DNA from: Fasciolopsis buskii
Taxonomy: Eukaryota > Platyhelminthes > Trematoda > Plagiorchiida > Fasciolidae
Length of the DNA stretch: 64,000 nucleotides
Reading direction: 5' to 3'
Assembly: GCA_008360955.1 (NCBI GenBank)
Contig: LUCM01006188.1
Span: 153,250 to 217,249 of the forward strand
The position numbers and the translations under genes were made by a program. This document shows, piece by piece, positions 12,201-26,336 of the stretch; position 1 is the stretch's first letter; every line of letters begins with the position of its first letter. The notes under the pieces were generated by a model that saw only the letters and a list, made by a program, of their open reading frames with translations, searched no databases and was not told the origin of the DNA.

Positions 12201-15200
12201 CTGAACAGGATCTAAAAACGTTGTCAGACTAAAGCGTCATGAAAGTCTGGAGCGTTTCCATGTTAAATCTATTGAGTTCTTCCACTATGCGAAAGTCTCG
12301 CAATCATGCTTAACGCGTCCGTTTAATGCTCCCAGCCCGTTTCTGCATCTTCACATTACAAAACATTGCACCATGCTTGAAATAGTACGAGTCCAAACTA
12401 TTCGGCGCTTGTAGATACGATAAGTCAGACGGAACAATTATATCACTGAAACATTTATTCCACTGGGAGATCCGATTTGCATTAAAATAAGGCGCATTTT
12501 AGATTTTGTCAAACTTATTCTTTGGTGCGACTTTCATTGTTTCATCCCCAAGCGCACCAGTTTAACCGCTTTGTCCCTCCATGGTGGGGGTGGGCTGTCG
12601 ATTTGATCGGTATCCGTCCTGAACTTGACACTTTTGACAGCCTTTACACATGTGTATTAAATAAAGATAGGGCTCCGAAGTGTACGAATGTTGTAGCCAT
12701 TTGGATAACGGTTTATTCTTAGCAGTACTTGGATCAAGCGAAGAATATTGGGTAAGCAAATAAAAACAGACAAACCAGGAGAAAATCTTATCAGGTCGAA
12801 AAGACTTAGGTTTTAGTTTTCGTGTCTGCAAATCACAAATCTCCTGTTGCTTGCCCCTTGATCCAGCGGGTGTAAGAGCAGTTTCAAATCGAACAACGGT
12901 GCCCATTGTACGACAAAGGGGTCAACAAACTTGGTCATTCAAGACCTTATTAAGTTGTTTTTCATATTGTCTAAGTGATTCATTGATTTAGTAGCGTGAT
13001 ATATTGCAAAAAGTAGATTAAGTACTCGTGACCAGTAGCGGTCATTTGTTCACCCAGTTTCCTATCCAGCTGACATGACATTCCTTCTAAGGTTTTCCTT
13101 CCTAGACTTCTTACCTTTCTCTAATTAGTTTGAACTTCCTAATGAGTTTTATGCAGAGCGCTATAAACCAGTGACCAGAACCAAACTGAACTGGTTACTC
13201 TTTCTTGTTGATGAATTAGCAAACATAATTATAAATTTCTTAAGTTCTTAATGGAAAAACAAAGATAAATAATGTTTGTGGCAGCATCCATTAGGTTTTT
13301 ATGAAGTTTGGTAGCACGGTCCGCTCTTTGTGTAGCCATATACGAGCAGTTAATTCTGTTCTGATGTAAGTAGTAAGTTTTGTAAGCAGATAGAAGCATG
13401 GAATTCCCCCGGAAGCACTAAACCGCTTTTGAAATTATTTCTTCTTGTCAGATATGCACACTTGGTACCATCTTGTCTCATGCAGTCCCATCTTATTCGG
13501 CTGGTCTCTTCACTCTTTGAGCCTCACAGGGAAACATGGTTTTCGGTTTGACACGGTCTTACGAACAGTTTCACATCCAGTAAAACGTGGTTTTTATGCC
13601 AAGCATGTTTCATGATTTTTTGGTCTGTGATTAGATTATCGCAATTCTTGATTAGCAATCTGGTGATGATTCAACGTTGGTTTCTTAAGGGAGACATTCG
13701 AATCAGTATGGTCCCACTAGCGACTCATTCGTCATAATCACAAACACAGTTTTGACCGCTTTTTCTCTACTACTGTCCCGATGTCCAAATATATCCGAAC
13801 TAAACGAACAGACTAGTTTTAAGTACTCTGCTTATAGCAGGCAGTGAACTGACTCATCTTGTACTAGTACGCGGTTGGGAAGCTTTTAGTTACTAAAATT
13901 ACAGCCAACTGTGCAGCAGTTATCCTTACTTAAGGCTCTAAAACTAGGGTTTCGCGCGTGGAAGACGAATGTAGGGTACAATTAGGTGCTGTGTTCGTTG
14001 TAACGTTTTGGTCGGATGACGAAAGTTTTCAGTAGGGGTCTAAATGAATGCCGTCAGGCATAAGGGAAAATAAATTGTAAAATCCACTGGTTTATGTATA
14101 CATGTATTTATGCGTCACACACACTTGCAAATAGACTGTTCTGCTCCACATTGTTCTTCAAAGTTGATTTCCTGAGGTAATGCCCAAAACGACTGAAGCC
14201 CAAGACCCGTAAAATTCCCTACTTTTTTTCTGAACTCCACACTAGAGTCTCAGAATTAGCCTGTTCAGTTGGATAACCGTGACAAGTTCTTTAAGCCACA
14301 TAAATAAACCAGTTGCATTCTCTTTCAACCTGTTCCCTTCTTGAAGCGATGCTATTGGGAGTCAGCAGCTAAAACCAAGGCAGTCCTAGATTACTCAAAA
14401 TGCATGATTCACTTTATGGAACCTAACTGTGGATTAGCCTACAGGGACACGAATTCCACCATTTGTAATTGATTGCATCAATAGTTCTTTGAGTTTGTAG
14501 ATCTCCACATTCAGTCGGCTTTTTTATGACACGGGTTCACTTGCTGTGGTACTCGACGTGGTCGAATGTGGGTTGACAAAATGCGAGATAATTAGACTAG
14601 AAGCTGAAATCCGGTGCATTTGTCCATCGGAGGAATGCCGCGTCAATTATGGTTAACTTTCATGGGACGGGCATAGTTGACGGAACGTCTAATATATGGT
14701 ATTGCAAAGACAGAATTGAAGGTGCTTTACAAGCGGCGATTTGTCGCAACCAATATTTTGTATCCTGCATTCACGCAGTACCGGTTTACAAGTAAAGAAC
14801 CGTTTGTTCCAGCTCACTGAAATTCGTTGGAGCACTATAAAATTCGAAATTCGCGGCGCCATGTTTGAGTAAGAGTGTTGCTTTAGATATCATTGTCTCG
14901 AGATACCAACTTTACAGGATGAAATCAAGTTTGTCCATGGGTAAACAGTACTTTTGCTGTCCAAAACGAACTGGCAACCACAAAGTTGTCCATGAAACAC
15001 GATGAATTTCTACCTCGTGTGTCCTGATTGTTTTCTGACGACCTTTAACTTTTATCGTTGCATTCAAAAAAGAGTATAGAATAAAGTCTCAACTCACATG
15101 GAACTCCTGGTCATTATGGTAAGTCGTAACCCACGAATTTTCAAAAGTTTGCTTAATCGGTGCGCTCCGCACATAGAAGAGATCCTTCATGGGAGTTGAG

Positions 15201-18200
15201 GATTGCGACATCCACTGTCTGTGACCTGGAGGCGCCAGTTAGCGGGAGGCTGCTAAGGTTGAATCAGGAGATTAACTACACTGAGAATCAACTTATCAGA
15301 TTTCCGACACGGGAAATTCAGAGTACAAGACTAAGTACAAAGTAGGCACGACATAATCGATTAGTCAACGATCAGTACATAGATATATGTATATATGTAT
15401 TCGTATATCATTATATATATATATGTCTGTGTAATAGGAGAAGGTTGTATCATACCGTTTTAATGCTGAACAGATTTTCTGCCCATGATTACAAGTGTCT
15501 CCGTCTTTTAGCAACATCTGGCCTTCGTTTGGATGTTCGTTTTCATTCTGTCATCGCTGGAATGACTTCAGACATTCTTGAATTAAACACAGGTGCATCG
15601 CGTTGAAAAGAGGTCCGTGAATCTGTTTTATGCCTCACATTTCCTTTGCATATACCACTTATCATCGAAGGTGCGGTAGTCACAGAAGTTCCCTTAAAAT
15701 CCCCCTAAATCCCGCTGTATTTTTTCGTTGTCACATTTAGCTTAGTATAATGGCATGCTAACAACGCTACTGTAAAAACACTGCTTCCATACATTGTATA
15801 GTGACGCTAAATACAATGGCCCGACTTGAGTCGATCTGAATACTTTGCAAAACCCTGTGAGTCAGTTTTGCTGCTCAGCGCTTTCCATGGCTCAAAATTC
15901 TTTCTGATTTTCCGTCCCTCTGAGAGGATTATGGATCGGTGTTTACCGAATGAAAGTCTTCGAATTTACGCATGCGTGCGCTGGAATACATTCGTCTGAT
16001 TTCTTACTTCTGTCAGCTCGTATGGGTCCAGCATCCTGCTTGATTAACCGGGTTTGTTTACACCAAATGGTCTGAGCGCAGGCGTGCACACAGAACCACA
16101 TTGGCACACGTTTATCCGCTTTGCGGCTATCGAAAGTGAAACAGTTGTTTTCCAGCACCTTCATTCGTGACAATCAAGTCTGTGACCAGAAAGACACTTA
16201 GGTACCTACCTGTAGAATCCAGCGCAATGGAGAACCAGTCTGTGGTGCAACGTTTTGGGATTTAATAGACCGGTGTTCCGTTGTGAAGCTGATACCAGAT
16301 GAGCCTAACAGTGCAAAAATGAGACCCACAATAGCTTGGTCAACAAATGGGCCTCTTGTTCATCCTAAAACAAGCTGCTTGTCAGACACCTCATTTTAAA
16401 ACCTAATTGGGCATCCGCCGAAAGATAGGGATGTATCATTTATGAGAGACAGTCCCGCAACTTGCTCATCCACCAATGAAATACGTTAGTTATTTTCCCA
16501 CTCCACCCGATTTCTCAAAAAGACGATTTTCCGATCATGCTTCCGAAATTTTTCCCCACTACGACTATCAAGCGATTTCGATTCAAGTGAAAATTTGGTA
16601 TGGCAATGTAACAAAGAAAGCCATTGATCATGTTGATAAAAGTTCACACTGTCATTGGGTTTAAAGCAAAACCAACAAGTTGCTAATTTATCTGGTTACT
16701 AATGGGTTGAGCATCCTGAAAATTTCCAAAACATATCGTGTTTACCGTGCACTAGGTTAACGCCATTTTTAGCAAATATTGTACTTCATGAGACCGATTC
16801 ATGTCTCGAAATCAGTAATAGATAGGCCCAGGCTCTCACTTGTCACGATATAGTGACCAATCGTTTTAATTTAATTTAGGTTAGTTTTATTTTGTGGCCA
16901 ACGAACGTATTTTTTGTGTGGCTAACGCTTTACAGTTGTTCACACTAAAGCAGTTTTAAATCCGCTGGACACCTTGAAGAACTGTCATTCGGGGGTGTGA
17001 AACGAGGCAACAGTCACAGAAAATCAGACGACAAAGATTAGGAACAATGCAACAATCTGGAGATTTACTGCAACCATGTGAAAAAACGACATCGTAAGGA
17101 GAAGCTGTGACGAAAAATGATTGGGTAACGTCGGAGATCCTCGTACATAAGGGACTGTACAGTCAAGAGTTTCGGGCTAATTTTCAGCTGGATGAAATCA
17201 CTCAGTTTTAACCCGTTGCGTTCCAAAAAAGATTTGAAATTAGGACACCCAGATCCATACAGTTACTTCCTTCCGAATCGAATCTACCCTGGCGCCGTGT
17301 GGGTGAAAATGATTATTCCACGTATTGTGAGATGAATTCGCACTTTCTTTTGGACGCAAACAAATCTAAAGCTGTTCACTGTGATGCATGCGTGCACGCA
17401 TACGCAACTTAATTCTGTGTAATTAAACTCTCCTTCTATCCGTGACCAATCGGATGTCTTTGGGAATGACGTACTATATTAGAACGTGATCCAAATTGCA
17501 TCACTCGATCCATGTGCCTTTACGCGAGCTTGTTTATTAACCTTGCCTATTTAAGCCAATTTAGACTGTAAATCTATGGAAAATGCACTTAGATCGGTCC
17601 ATTACCTATAGCTCCCACCCATCTCCATACTTGCGGCTAAGAATAGATTTAAATCAGTCCATTTAGTTCTTTATATAACGCTTCACTTCTTGGTTGGTTG
17701 AAGAAAGTCATTGTATTTATGCGGTAAAAACAAACTGATGAATTCGTGCTCGTCGCCGGACTATCGCTTCAGGCAGGTAGGTAGACACAAAATCGCTCGA
17801 TTATTTGCAAATAAAGCACCTTAAAGAAAAACATGAAACCATAAAAACCCTCGTTCTAGCCGATTTGCGTAATAGCATGAAAACTATTTACAATCGCTTG
17901 CAAATCAGCTGATCAGTGACGGCCCAATCGTACATGGTGAGGTGATTAAGGCTCAGGAGAAACAAACGACCGAAGGGAGAGACAGTGTTTCTGGTGTTAT
18001 TCTATCGGTCGACTGAAAAAAAGAACAACTTTTTGCTGATTCTTGGAACACCTTACGGCAATTGGAGTCCATTCTGTGGTGCAAGAACCGTTTTCCCCCG
18101 ACGGGAACAAAATACATACAATTTAAATGTCTTCGTCTTTGTGGCTAGGATTTCCAACGTTTGTTAACTGACTCATCCATTTCGTACTTCGAGTTGTCGG

Positions 18201-20980
18201 CATGTTTAAAGACTAGTCCAAGTGTTCGGGTTAAATCCTCTTTGAAATCACACCATTACTCTTATGCTTTTTCCATTTTTTAAAAAAATGGTTCAGAGTC
18301 CAAAAAACGTGAGAATATCGTAAGTACTTTGGGGTCAAAATTGATGTCAGGTTCCACAAGCTTCAAATCATCAGGTCATCTGTTGTCATCGGTATTATTG
18401 TAATCATCCGTTGATTTCAGTTCTCACCACTTTTTAGTTATGCAGTCGAACGGCCCAACTTAAGGCATTGTATTTTTTTTCAACCATACAGTTCAAGAAC
18501 TATGAACCGTTAATTAACCACGAGGCTTAGCTCAAAAACTACCAAAGATGTTTCGTTTGAAGCCGTACTTTCTTGCCCACCAATGTCCTTCGTATATATT
18601 TGAAATCACTGTCTCTCATTCCTCCTCCCCTTCACCACGGTCCTTTGTGTCCTATCTCCATCGATGAATGCATACTTCGCCGCCACCTTATTCCGTCCGC
18701 CATCCACCAAAATCTGGAATGTTCTCCAGGTTCCGTCGTTCCTCCAAAGGTAAGCCTCGAAATATCTCCTGAAGTGTCGGTCAATTTGACAGTTTTCTGA
18801 ATTGCGTAGTACCTACATATTTGTAACTCGAATACGAATTGGCAGTAGTTACCCCACAGTATACAGCCCGTTTCACGGTTCCCACGCATTGTGAATTTGT
18901 CCCTGGTATCGAGGGTCTTCGGTGCGCAGAGCTAGGTGCTAGTCGATACGTTTTTAGGTTGCCAATGATTGGACGATCACCATCTTGACGGTCGGCTGTG
19001 AGATACGCTAGGATCACATTCCCCGAAGAAGCTGATTAGAAGCGAAAATTTCTAGGATGCTGTTTGTTTTCACTCGGCAAGTGTTCTGTTTACAAAATAC
19101 CCAATTTGAAATGACAAGCTGAATTTTGCCACCGGACTACATTTCTCCTCGAATGTGCACGGGCCCTGTCTTGCCCTCTGCGGTTGGTTGCCCTAATTTC
19201 ATAACAGGATCTACTCCATCCAGTCTCCGCACTTCTGTTGTCATATCTTCGTGTCTTAGATGAAAACAAAACTAGTCTGACCATGTGACTCAATTCCGGT
19301 TTTCGGATCGCCATAAGTACCACTTTATGCATCATTCCAATCTCGCAGTCTTGTGAGAGTAATTCAACAATGGCGCCTGTATCAAGCGTTTAAATGCAAA
19401 TCCATTTGGATTCAGACACTGTCGAGACGTTTGTATGGAAGTCTAAAAATGGCACTTTTTGATTTGTGGGCACGGAAAAAGGGGGTTGATTTGACAGTTC
19501 TTAGGAGAAATCTGTTTCCTCTTTGCCTCGGCAGTCCATCCCCTGAAGAACACGAATTCGCCGGTGTGCTGTTACCTTAGGTTCAGCCTTCGCATACTTT
19601 TCCTCTCGACCTTCAGAATCTCGGTTAGGAACAACAGTGGCCTATCAGTAGTCCCAACACACCACATTTTGTTCCAACTCCCTGGCACAATCTTCGCTGC
19701 CCTCAGTTGTCTAGTAGTTGCGCAGTATCCAACATTTCATGGGCCGCCGACAACGAAAATCCCCCAATCTAGCAAAGCATCAAAGTGACTAGACAGGACG
19801 CAGCGTAGATTTTTCAGTTTGATCACATGTAGATCAATGACAGCCTGACTCGTCTGCATTCGAATCTAAAATCAGGTTACCGAGGTGACATGCCAAGAAC
19901 TGAGGATACCAGGCCTGAGGAGAAGTAGCAAAATTTCCAGTTACCCAAAGCCTGACATGGGGACATATTTTACATTCTATGTATACGTTTTTTCTTCTCG
20001 TTTAGAGCCCCCGTAACTCTGTCGGACTTGGAAACAGCCGGAGAGGAAGTGAGGGAACAGCAACAGCTGGTATCAACTTACTTCCCGCCATGAGCTGTTT
20101 ATCCAGATCAAGGGTCTGCTAATGATCTACCCACTATTCAGTTGCTCAGACAGGATCAGGGATTGTTACATGGGATCGGAGCCGAAGTTTCTGGTAAAAT
20201 GGTTGGGTTCGCAGAGCAGGAAAGGAAGGTCACAATTTGTTGAGAGCCGGAGACCGGGCTTCTAGTTCATATGCCTTCTCACTAACTTATGGCTGGGAAG
20301 ACAATTTCACGGCTTTCACTGGGGCCGTTGATTAAGTAATTCAGTTTGTATGTTTATGATATATGCTTATATATATTATGGTACAGGTTTTCCTGTCTTT
20401 TGATGGTTCCTGACTATTGTTCACCAGAATCAAGCTGTAATTTAACACCTTCCATGTGGTTTGGAATAGGCACGCTTTCTCTGATGAGCATGACTATTGA
20501 CGTAACTCACGATAACCTATCAATTCGCGTGACAACGGGATGAGTGTATCAGAAACCTGTTCACATTACTGTAGGCACGGGCTGCTAGGTCGAACTCCGA
20601 GGTAACCGAATGCTGCCAGAAGCTGCAGAATGATGGCCAAATGGAAAAAGACGGCGGAAAAGTCTGTAGAATAGTTTTAAACTGCGACGCAAAAGATAAC
20701 GATTTTTTATAGCGGCCACCGCCAAGGGGCTCCTGGTACTGCTATTCTCAGAATTGTGAATTTTTAAGAAGAAACAATGGATCTCGCGAAAATTGATTAA
20801 ATTCTCGTATGTCGTCCTTACGTAATGCTAATCTGTCACATATTGTTTCCGCTGTTCAAGTGTTTCTAAGTCCCGAAAAGAAAAACCTGTAGAGTCGGTT
20901 AAATCAATACTTTATGGGTTATCCAAGACCCAAAAGACTAATGTATCTTTACGTCCCTTTTGTTTCCCTGACTAATTCAA
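9269..20980. other. No gene recognised over about 11.7 kb
   Basis: Several overlapping minus-strand open frames of 69-107 codons cluster at 9.6-11.2 kb, and plus-strand frames lie at 11.2-11.8 kb; none shows a known motif or good splice borders. An imperfect AT tract is at 15381-15424. A short open frame near 18.58-18.75 kb runs into a GTAAGC donor-like site but has no convincing acceptor. No RNA gene or intact transposon is recognised. Confidence 0.45.
15381..15424. repeat. Imperfect AT-rich microsatellite
   Basis: ATATATGTATATATGT followed by ATTATATATATATATG; interrupted TA/TG alternation. Confidence 0.85.
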
Positions 20981-20989
20981 CTTTCTATA

Positions 20990-21960
20990 CCACAGTGCGA
21001 CGATTCGTGGAATTATGTAAATCTGCATGTAAACAGTTTGCCAAGCAAACTTCTGGTGGTTGCCTTTAGTTTGTTAAGACTGTCAAAGAGGCAAATGTCG
21101 CTTTGCAAATGTTCTTGCTAGACGTTGCCTCTTTATTTACAAACTTACCGCTAGTGGAAACCGTCAATACCATCTGTTCCTTTGTCAAAGACAACAAATT
21201 TAGAAATTTCGGCGGAAAACTTTAACGTACACCTATTCGACGGAGTCCGTTTTCGTCATAAAGGTTGAGTCTCAATGGGGTCCTCCTTTGGTCCACTTAT
21301 AATGGACAGCGGTCGGAAATCAACAACATAACTTTTATGCCATTGTTATCAATATGTGAATAATGCTTTCTCCATTCGTGAACACAATGAAGACTTGGAT
21401 AAACCTATGCATATCCAACGATACACTGTTCTGCTGACTTGGAAAAGGAAATTGCCTTGGTCTCTATGGGTGTCCACCTAACGGGCCATCCAGGTGGTTC
21501 GATCTGTGGTGGAGATTCGTTTGGAATGGGCATTGCACAAACCTTAGCAGTTTTGTATTCATACGCTAAAAAGGTGTTTAACATCAAGAACTGGACGCAT
21601 ATACTCTGACAACCCAATAGACGTATAACTAGAGGTAGCACAGGTCTTCTTCCCAGCGAATGGATTCCAATATGAGTTTCTAAATTGCAGCATGAAATAA
21701 CCAGGACAATCAAGTAAGTATCAGGGATAACTAAAAACAATGTTCATAGGCATTCCCTTTAAAGACGAAGTCGCAGCAGGAAGGACCTGTTGAGTTTTAT
21801 GTTGTGTGCATGGCTGTATCCAACACGGTTTTAGCCGGATGCAGTTCACAACTGCACCGGCCATTGGATGCGAGAACAAGGATAAATTGCCCTCACTGAC
21901 ATCCTAAATGACTTCAAATGCATTTATGGGGTTACTCACACAGGTCTAACGTTGAGGTAT
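20990..21960 (+). mobile_element. Penelope-like element remnant, reverse transcriptase
   Basis: Three reverse-transcriptase landmarks of Penelope-like elements appear in order. DVASLFTNLPLVETVNTIC starts at 21121 (family pattern D-V-x-SLFTN-x-P). VSMGSSFGP is at 21268-21294 in the same frame (pattern GVxMGSPLGP). YVNNAFSI starts at 21353 in a shifted frame, where the family has YVDD. Known biology: these elements encode an RT plus, in many, a GIY-YIG endonuclease. Decay is clear: a TGA replaces the Gly codon before VSMG, a frameshift precedes the YVNN block, and both catalytic Asp codons read Asn. A frame beginning GPVEFYVVC near 21790 may be the worn endonuclease start, but that is uncertain. 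The element outer limits are approximate. Confidence 0.72.
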
Positions 21961-24900
21961 TTATCTAGATACATCAACGAACATCAGCCACGCCGGCTTC
22001 AGCGGTTTTGTTTCCTAGTCTATTATGGCCACTCATCCGGATCCAGGCATTCGGCAAGAATGAAAAACGCATTTCATATGTCATAGATATACCGCGCCAT
22101 GATTCGGGGGCGACGAGATCTCGGGCGCTAGAGATGGTCGGAGCAACTATTGCACGGGTCTGAGCTTTCCCAGCTTGTTTCAGATCCCCTGTTTCTCGGG
22201 TTAGAAAATAGTGCACTAGACGACTTGTCCCCACACGTGGTCAAAGAACAACACAACAACGTACACTAACAGTCGTGAAAAATGTACAAAACTTCAATTT
22301 GTGGCACATGAAAGCTCTTGGTTGTTGTATGCGCCAATTTAGGGGTTCATATCTAACATCGTTATCTTTATCCAATGTGCTCAATCGGAATGAGGTGCTT
22401 CTTTTCTTTGGTTCTCTAGCAAAATGTAGTCCCCTTGATATTAACTTCCGCCTAAATGAGTGTCGTAAAGAAAACCACTTCCTTAAAAAAATTTCGATGG
22501 TATCCTAAGGTTTTATCCAGTAGGGCTCGTTTTAGTGATTGAGAAGACCGCTGCAGTTCCTCTGCATAAATCCTCTAAAATGAACTTGCATGAAGTGTAT
22601 AGCGACTGGAATGAATTGAAAGTGTCTCGAAAAATCGATGTGTCGCATAATTTTAAGTCTTATGCTGTCAATGCTGTAAAGCTGATCAGAAGAAATCCAC
22701 CCGAGTTAATGAAGACGTCGGGAAACTACGTCCTCTGGTAATGGGGTCTCCTTCTGACATTACTTCACTTGGAATAAATTTGCTTACTTAGATGCCTGGT
22801 TCTCCCTTTCGCTGGGATCCAACAGGGGTAAGCAGGAACAATGAAAACACTATTCCTTAGGTTGTTGATCATTGATTGCGCTACATTTGAAAATTAGTGT
22901 GGTGGACAAGAGCAATGTGAACCTACTAAGCCTTAGTGTCATCTCATCCTCTTCTGTCCCTGTTTCTTGCTTCTCTTCTTTTTTGTAGTGTTGTCACAAC
23001 TTTTCAGCAATTTTTCTCGATGACTGACACCCGATCGGTTTTTTCAAGGTTTACTTTTTCCTAGTTAGGTTAGTCTCAAGTAATCTTTCTCTTACTTTGA
23101 CAGTAGTTTGGTAAAATGGTTTTTCCGCTACTTGATATTAACTGTAGTTACTTGAAATTTCAAATCGTCTACTGTAATCCTTGCATTATGCCAGGATTCT
23201 GTTGTGCTTCGGTGCGCAACGGCCTTAATTTGTTGAAAAAGATCGCATTGCGTTTGAAGCTCCACATTTTCGACGTCGAAGTTGCCGGTTTCTCTTAGTA
23301 GTATAGTGTGCCTGCGTATTGTCTTTAGTTTCCTCCAGATTTCCGCGCTCCTTTTAACAACCATAAATCCGATTTAGCGAGTAATTGAAATTACGGACTA
23401 GATATGTGGCAAACGGGCTTCTCTCCACCCACAGTGCTTTCAAGCGTTATGTGGGCGCTGGAATTTCCTTATACAGTTTTGACAATAGTAATAGCACAAC
23501 GACCAATCTTCATGCAATGGTCACCCACGCCATTACCATTAACAATGGGAAAAGTCAAAAGTTGAATTGGTGTAGAACTAGTCACCAGTACGACACGAGC
23601 AGCGTTTTTGTACTGCTCACAAAAGCAGGTTCTAGCTGTACAAAAGGCTATAGTTTTTGACGTTTGGTTTCACACTATTCGTCAAAAAATGACGCCGCTC
23701 AAATGAGCGATAATGCAAGGACTGTGTACCTTTGTTTGCATCTGAAGGTGTCCGTTTGTGCTTTCACATGATGTGGTCTGCCTTTTGATAAACAGAAGTC
23801 ATGAAAGTCGATGACACTTCCAGATTTGTGCTTTTCACCGTGACAATCCATTCGTCTGCCTGTTCATTAGGGCCCATATAGTGTTTCCAAAAACGAAGGA
23901 CGTCTGGCGTACAATCAAAATGTGGCAACCAAAGTGGCCAAACCACAGCATTATGAACTACCACGTATGTCCGTCTTTCAACACCCGATTTTGACCAGGT
24001 GGGTCAATTGGTTCAAGAGCATGAAAGATTATCGACGGCACCCAAGGAATGAGAGACTACACAATGCGAATGAAAAGACATACTCGGAAATGGAGCTGTT
24101 ATCTGTTATCGACCCTGTTTAGTAGTTGCGGTCCACAGCCCGCCACGGCATTCAACCTTCATTCCTGCATTTTTTAATCAATTCAACAAGACTAGATTTC
24201 TTTCACAAAGGCACAATCCCTTAAGGAATATCAGTTGAACGTTTCTAAATGCTACATTGAGTTATGAAGTAGTTTTTGATGGGACTAACAGTAGAAATCA
24301 ATCAGTTGAACTAATAAGTCAATATTTTCACAATTCAATTTGGCAAGTAAGTCAGAGATAACAATATTGTTAACTTGGAATGAAGAAAATTGTCTCCTGG
24401 GCGCAGTGAAAACATATGCTGCAAGGTACTGTTAAAAGGTTGACAGCGAACAAAACTGGATGGGTGAATGCCACCAGGCCATCCAAATGTGATACAACCA
24501 TCTTCTTCTGAAGGTAAGCTTGACGACAGGAACGTTATTATATTGGACACAAAAGGTCTCATCTGAACCTTAAAGGTTCTCTGTTTTGCGTTATTAGCAT
24601 CGAGACTTCTGTACACAAAAATGGAAGTAGATATCCAGCTCACTTTGTAAAAATAAAAACCCCATTTTCGCAGTAAAACATCATTTAAATGAGCCAGAAT
24701 ATTTTTCACAGCCTAAAAGCCTGTACCATAGTTTGAGAGCACAACCCCTAAAATTGGCCAGTGGCAAATATGTTGAAGCGATAGAGATGTCCTGTTCAGT
24801 ACATTTTATTCTATCCTCCCTTGGCCGAAAGGAACACTCTTTCCATGTATCTTCTTGATTACATTAGAAAATCTTGTTATATATATATATATATATATAC

Positions 24901-25430
24901 ATAGGCCTCTACTATTGTAACGAAAACTTCTCTTCCTCTGTTCTATCAGCGATAAGGTACTACTTGAGCAGTTGGATTGAGTTTACTTCTAATAATGGTG
25001 GTATCTCTATTTCTCTTTCTGGACACTCCCGGGGTGCTCCAAAGCATTGTTTCGTTTTTCTTTCATCCTTTCAAATTCTCCGTTTTTACCTAAGGCTTCT
25101 AAAGAACAGCCACTGGTTGTGTTCTAGGGATTTCGTAGCCTGCATTGTTCAGCCTAAGTTAATGGGATTTGGACATGAAAATCTTCAGTTCGGATCTCCC
25201 TATCGCCGGTCACCCCCATTCAACAGTCTTTCCGTGACCATAGTCTTCTTCCAGATATTATCGTACATTGGTCAAATAGAAGAGGAATAAAAAATGGTAC
25301 ATTGCTTTCCACAAGTAATTCCGCGGCGTTTTTCTCAAGAAAAATTAGCATTACCTTCCTTACAATTGTTGTTAATGTTATTATTGCTATCTTTTGTGAC
25401 TTTCGTGATGCATGGGTGTATTGGAAAGGG
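21961..25430. other. No gene recognised; one AT tract
   Basis: May include more of the Penelope-like element up to about 22.25 kb. Small open frames at 22.3-22.7, 23.1-23.7 and 24.9-25.3 kb lack convincing splice borders or familiar motifs. An (AT)n tract is at 24877-24899. Confidence 0.45.
24877..24899. repeat. (AT)n microsatellite
   Basis: Uninterrupted AT alternation; it seeds an artefactual Tyr-Ile N-terminus in the open frame to its right. Confidence 0.93.
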
Positions 25431-25439
25431 CATGTCTAT

Positions 25440-25607
25440 AACCAATAAAGCTCAATTCACAGCAGGGACCGGTAACTGTGACCCTGATCACAGAGCAACG
25501 CAGGGTAACCATCCAACACCAAAGTGACCGGTGGATTTGGGGTTCGAACCTCTGGCCTTTTGGATGATAGAGGCTTAATCCACTTGGCCGTCGCCGCTAC
25601 TAGCTTC
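25440..25607 (-). mobile_element. tRNA-derived SINE, minus strand
   Basis: On the minus strand a tRNA-like head reads CGGCCAAGTGG (A box, complement of 25580-25590). About 30 bases later comes GGTTCGAACC (perfect B box, complement of 25541-25550). The order and spacing resemble a Leu/Ser-type tRNA, followed by a body of roughly 100 bases to about 25440. There is no clean acceptor stem, and the body extends well beyond a tRNA, so a SINE is favoured over a tRNA gene. Confidence 0.68.
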
Positions 25608-26305
25608 TGATTCTGTTGTTCTTTGCTTTTCATCTTTCCATCGTCTTTCTTTGATCCTTCATCTATCATATCCAAATATATCAACGTGCTCTATCCACTT
25701 GCTGTATTAGCAAAGTGACTATTCAGTTCTGCAAGCTGTCAACAAAGTGGTCACTAAGGTCACACATCATCAAGGTATCTTAGATCAAGCATATCACATG
25801 ATCTCACTGGATCCAAATATTCACAATACATTACTGAATATATGACATCTTTTTTTCGTGTCCCTGGCTATTTTTTCCGAACTGTTTGTGCATCTTTGTA
25901 TGATGCCTTTTATTCTTTATTGTTCCACTGGCGTGTCGGGCGGTCCCAGAATAAATAACCATTATTTTGCATAGATTTATCATAGTACTACCGAGATTTG
26001 CAGATGCACCTCGTTCGATGTTGAACAATTTTGCGTCTGACAAACATTTCGCTTTTTACGACAAGGATTGTTCCATTATCTTAGCAGACATCTCATCCCA
26101 TATTTACTTATTTTGTCCGATGTATATCTTCCTATTGTATCAGAGTTAAGTTCCAGGTGGTCTATTTTCGAAGCCATGCACAATAAATGTCAGTGTTCCT
26201 CTATCTTGCACGGTACCGTTTAAACTCCTTGCTGATAGATGACATTGAAAAATCCCGTGATGACTACTACACAGCGCTTCTATTGACACTTAACGAAAAT
26301 GGGAC

Positions 26306-26336
<31 letters not shown>

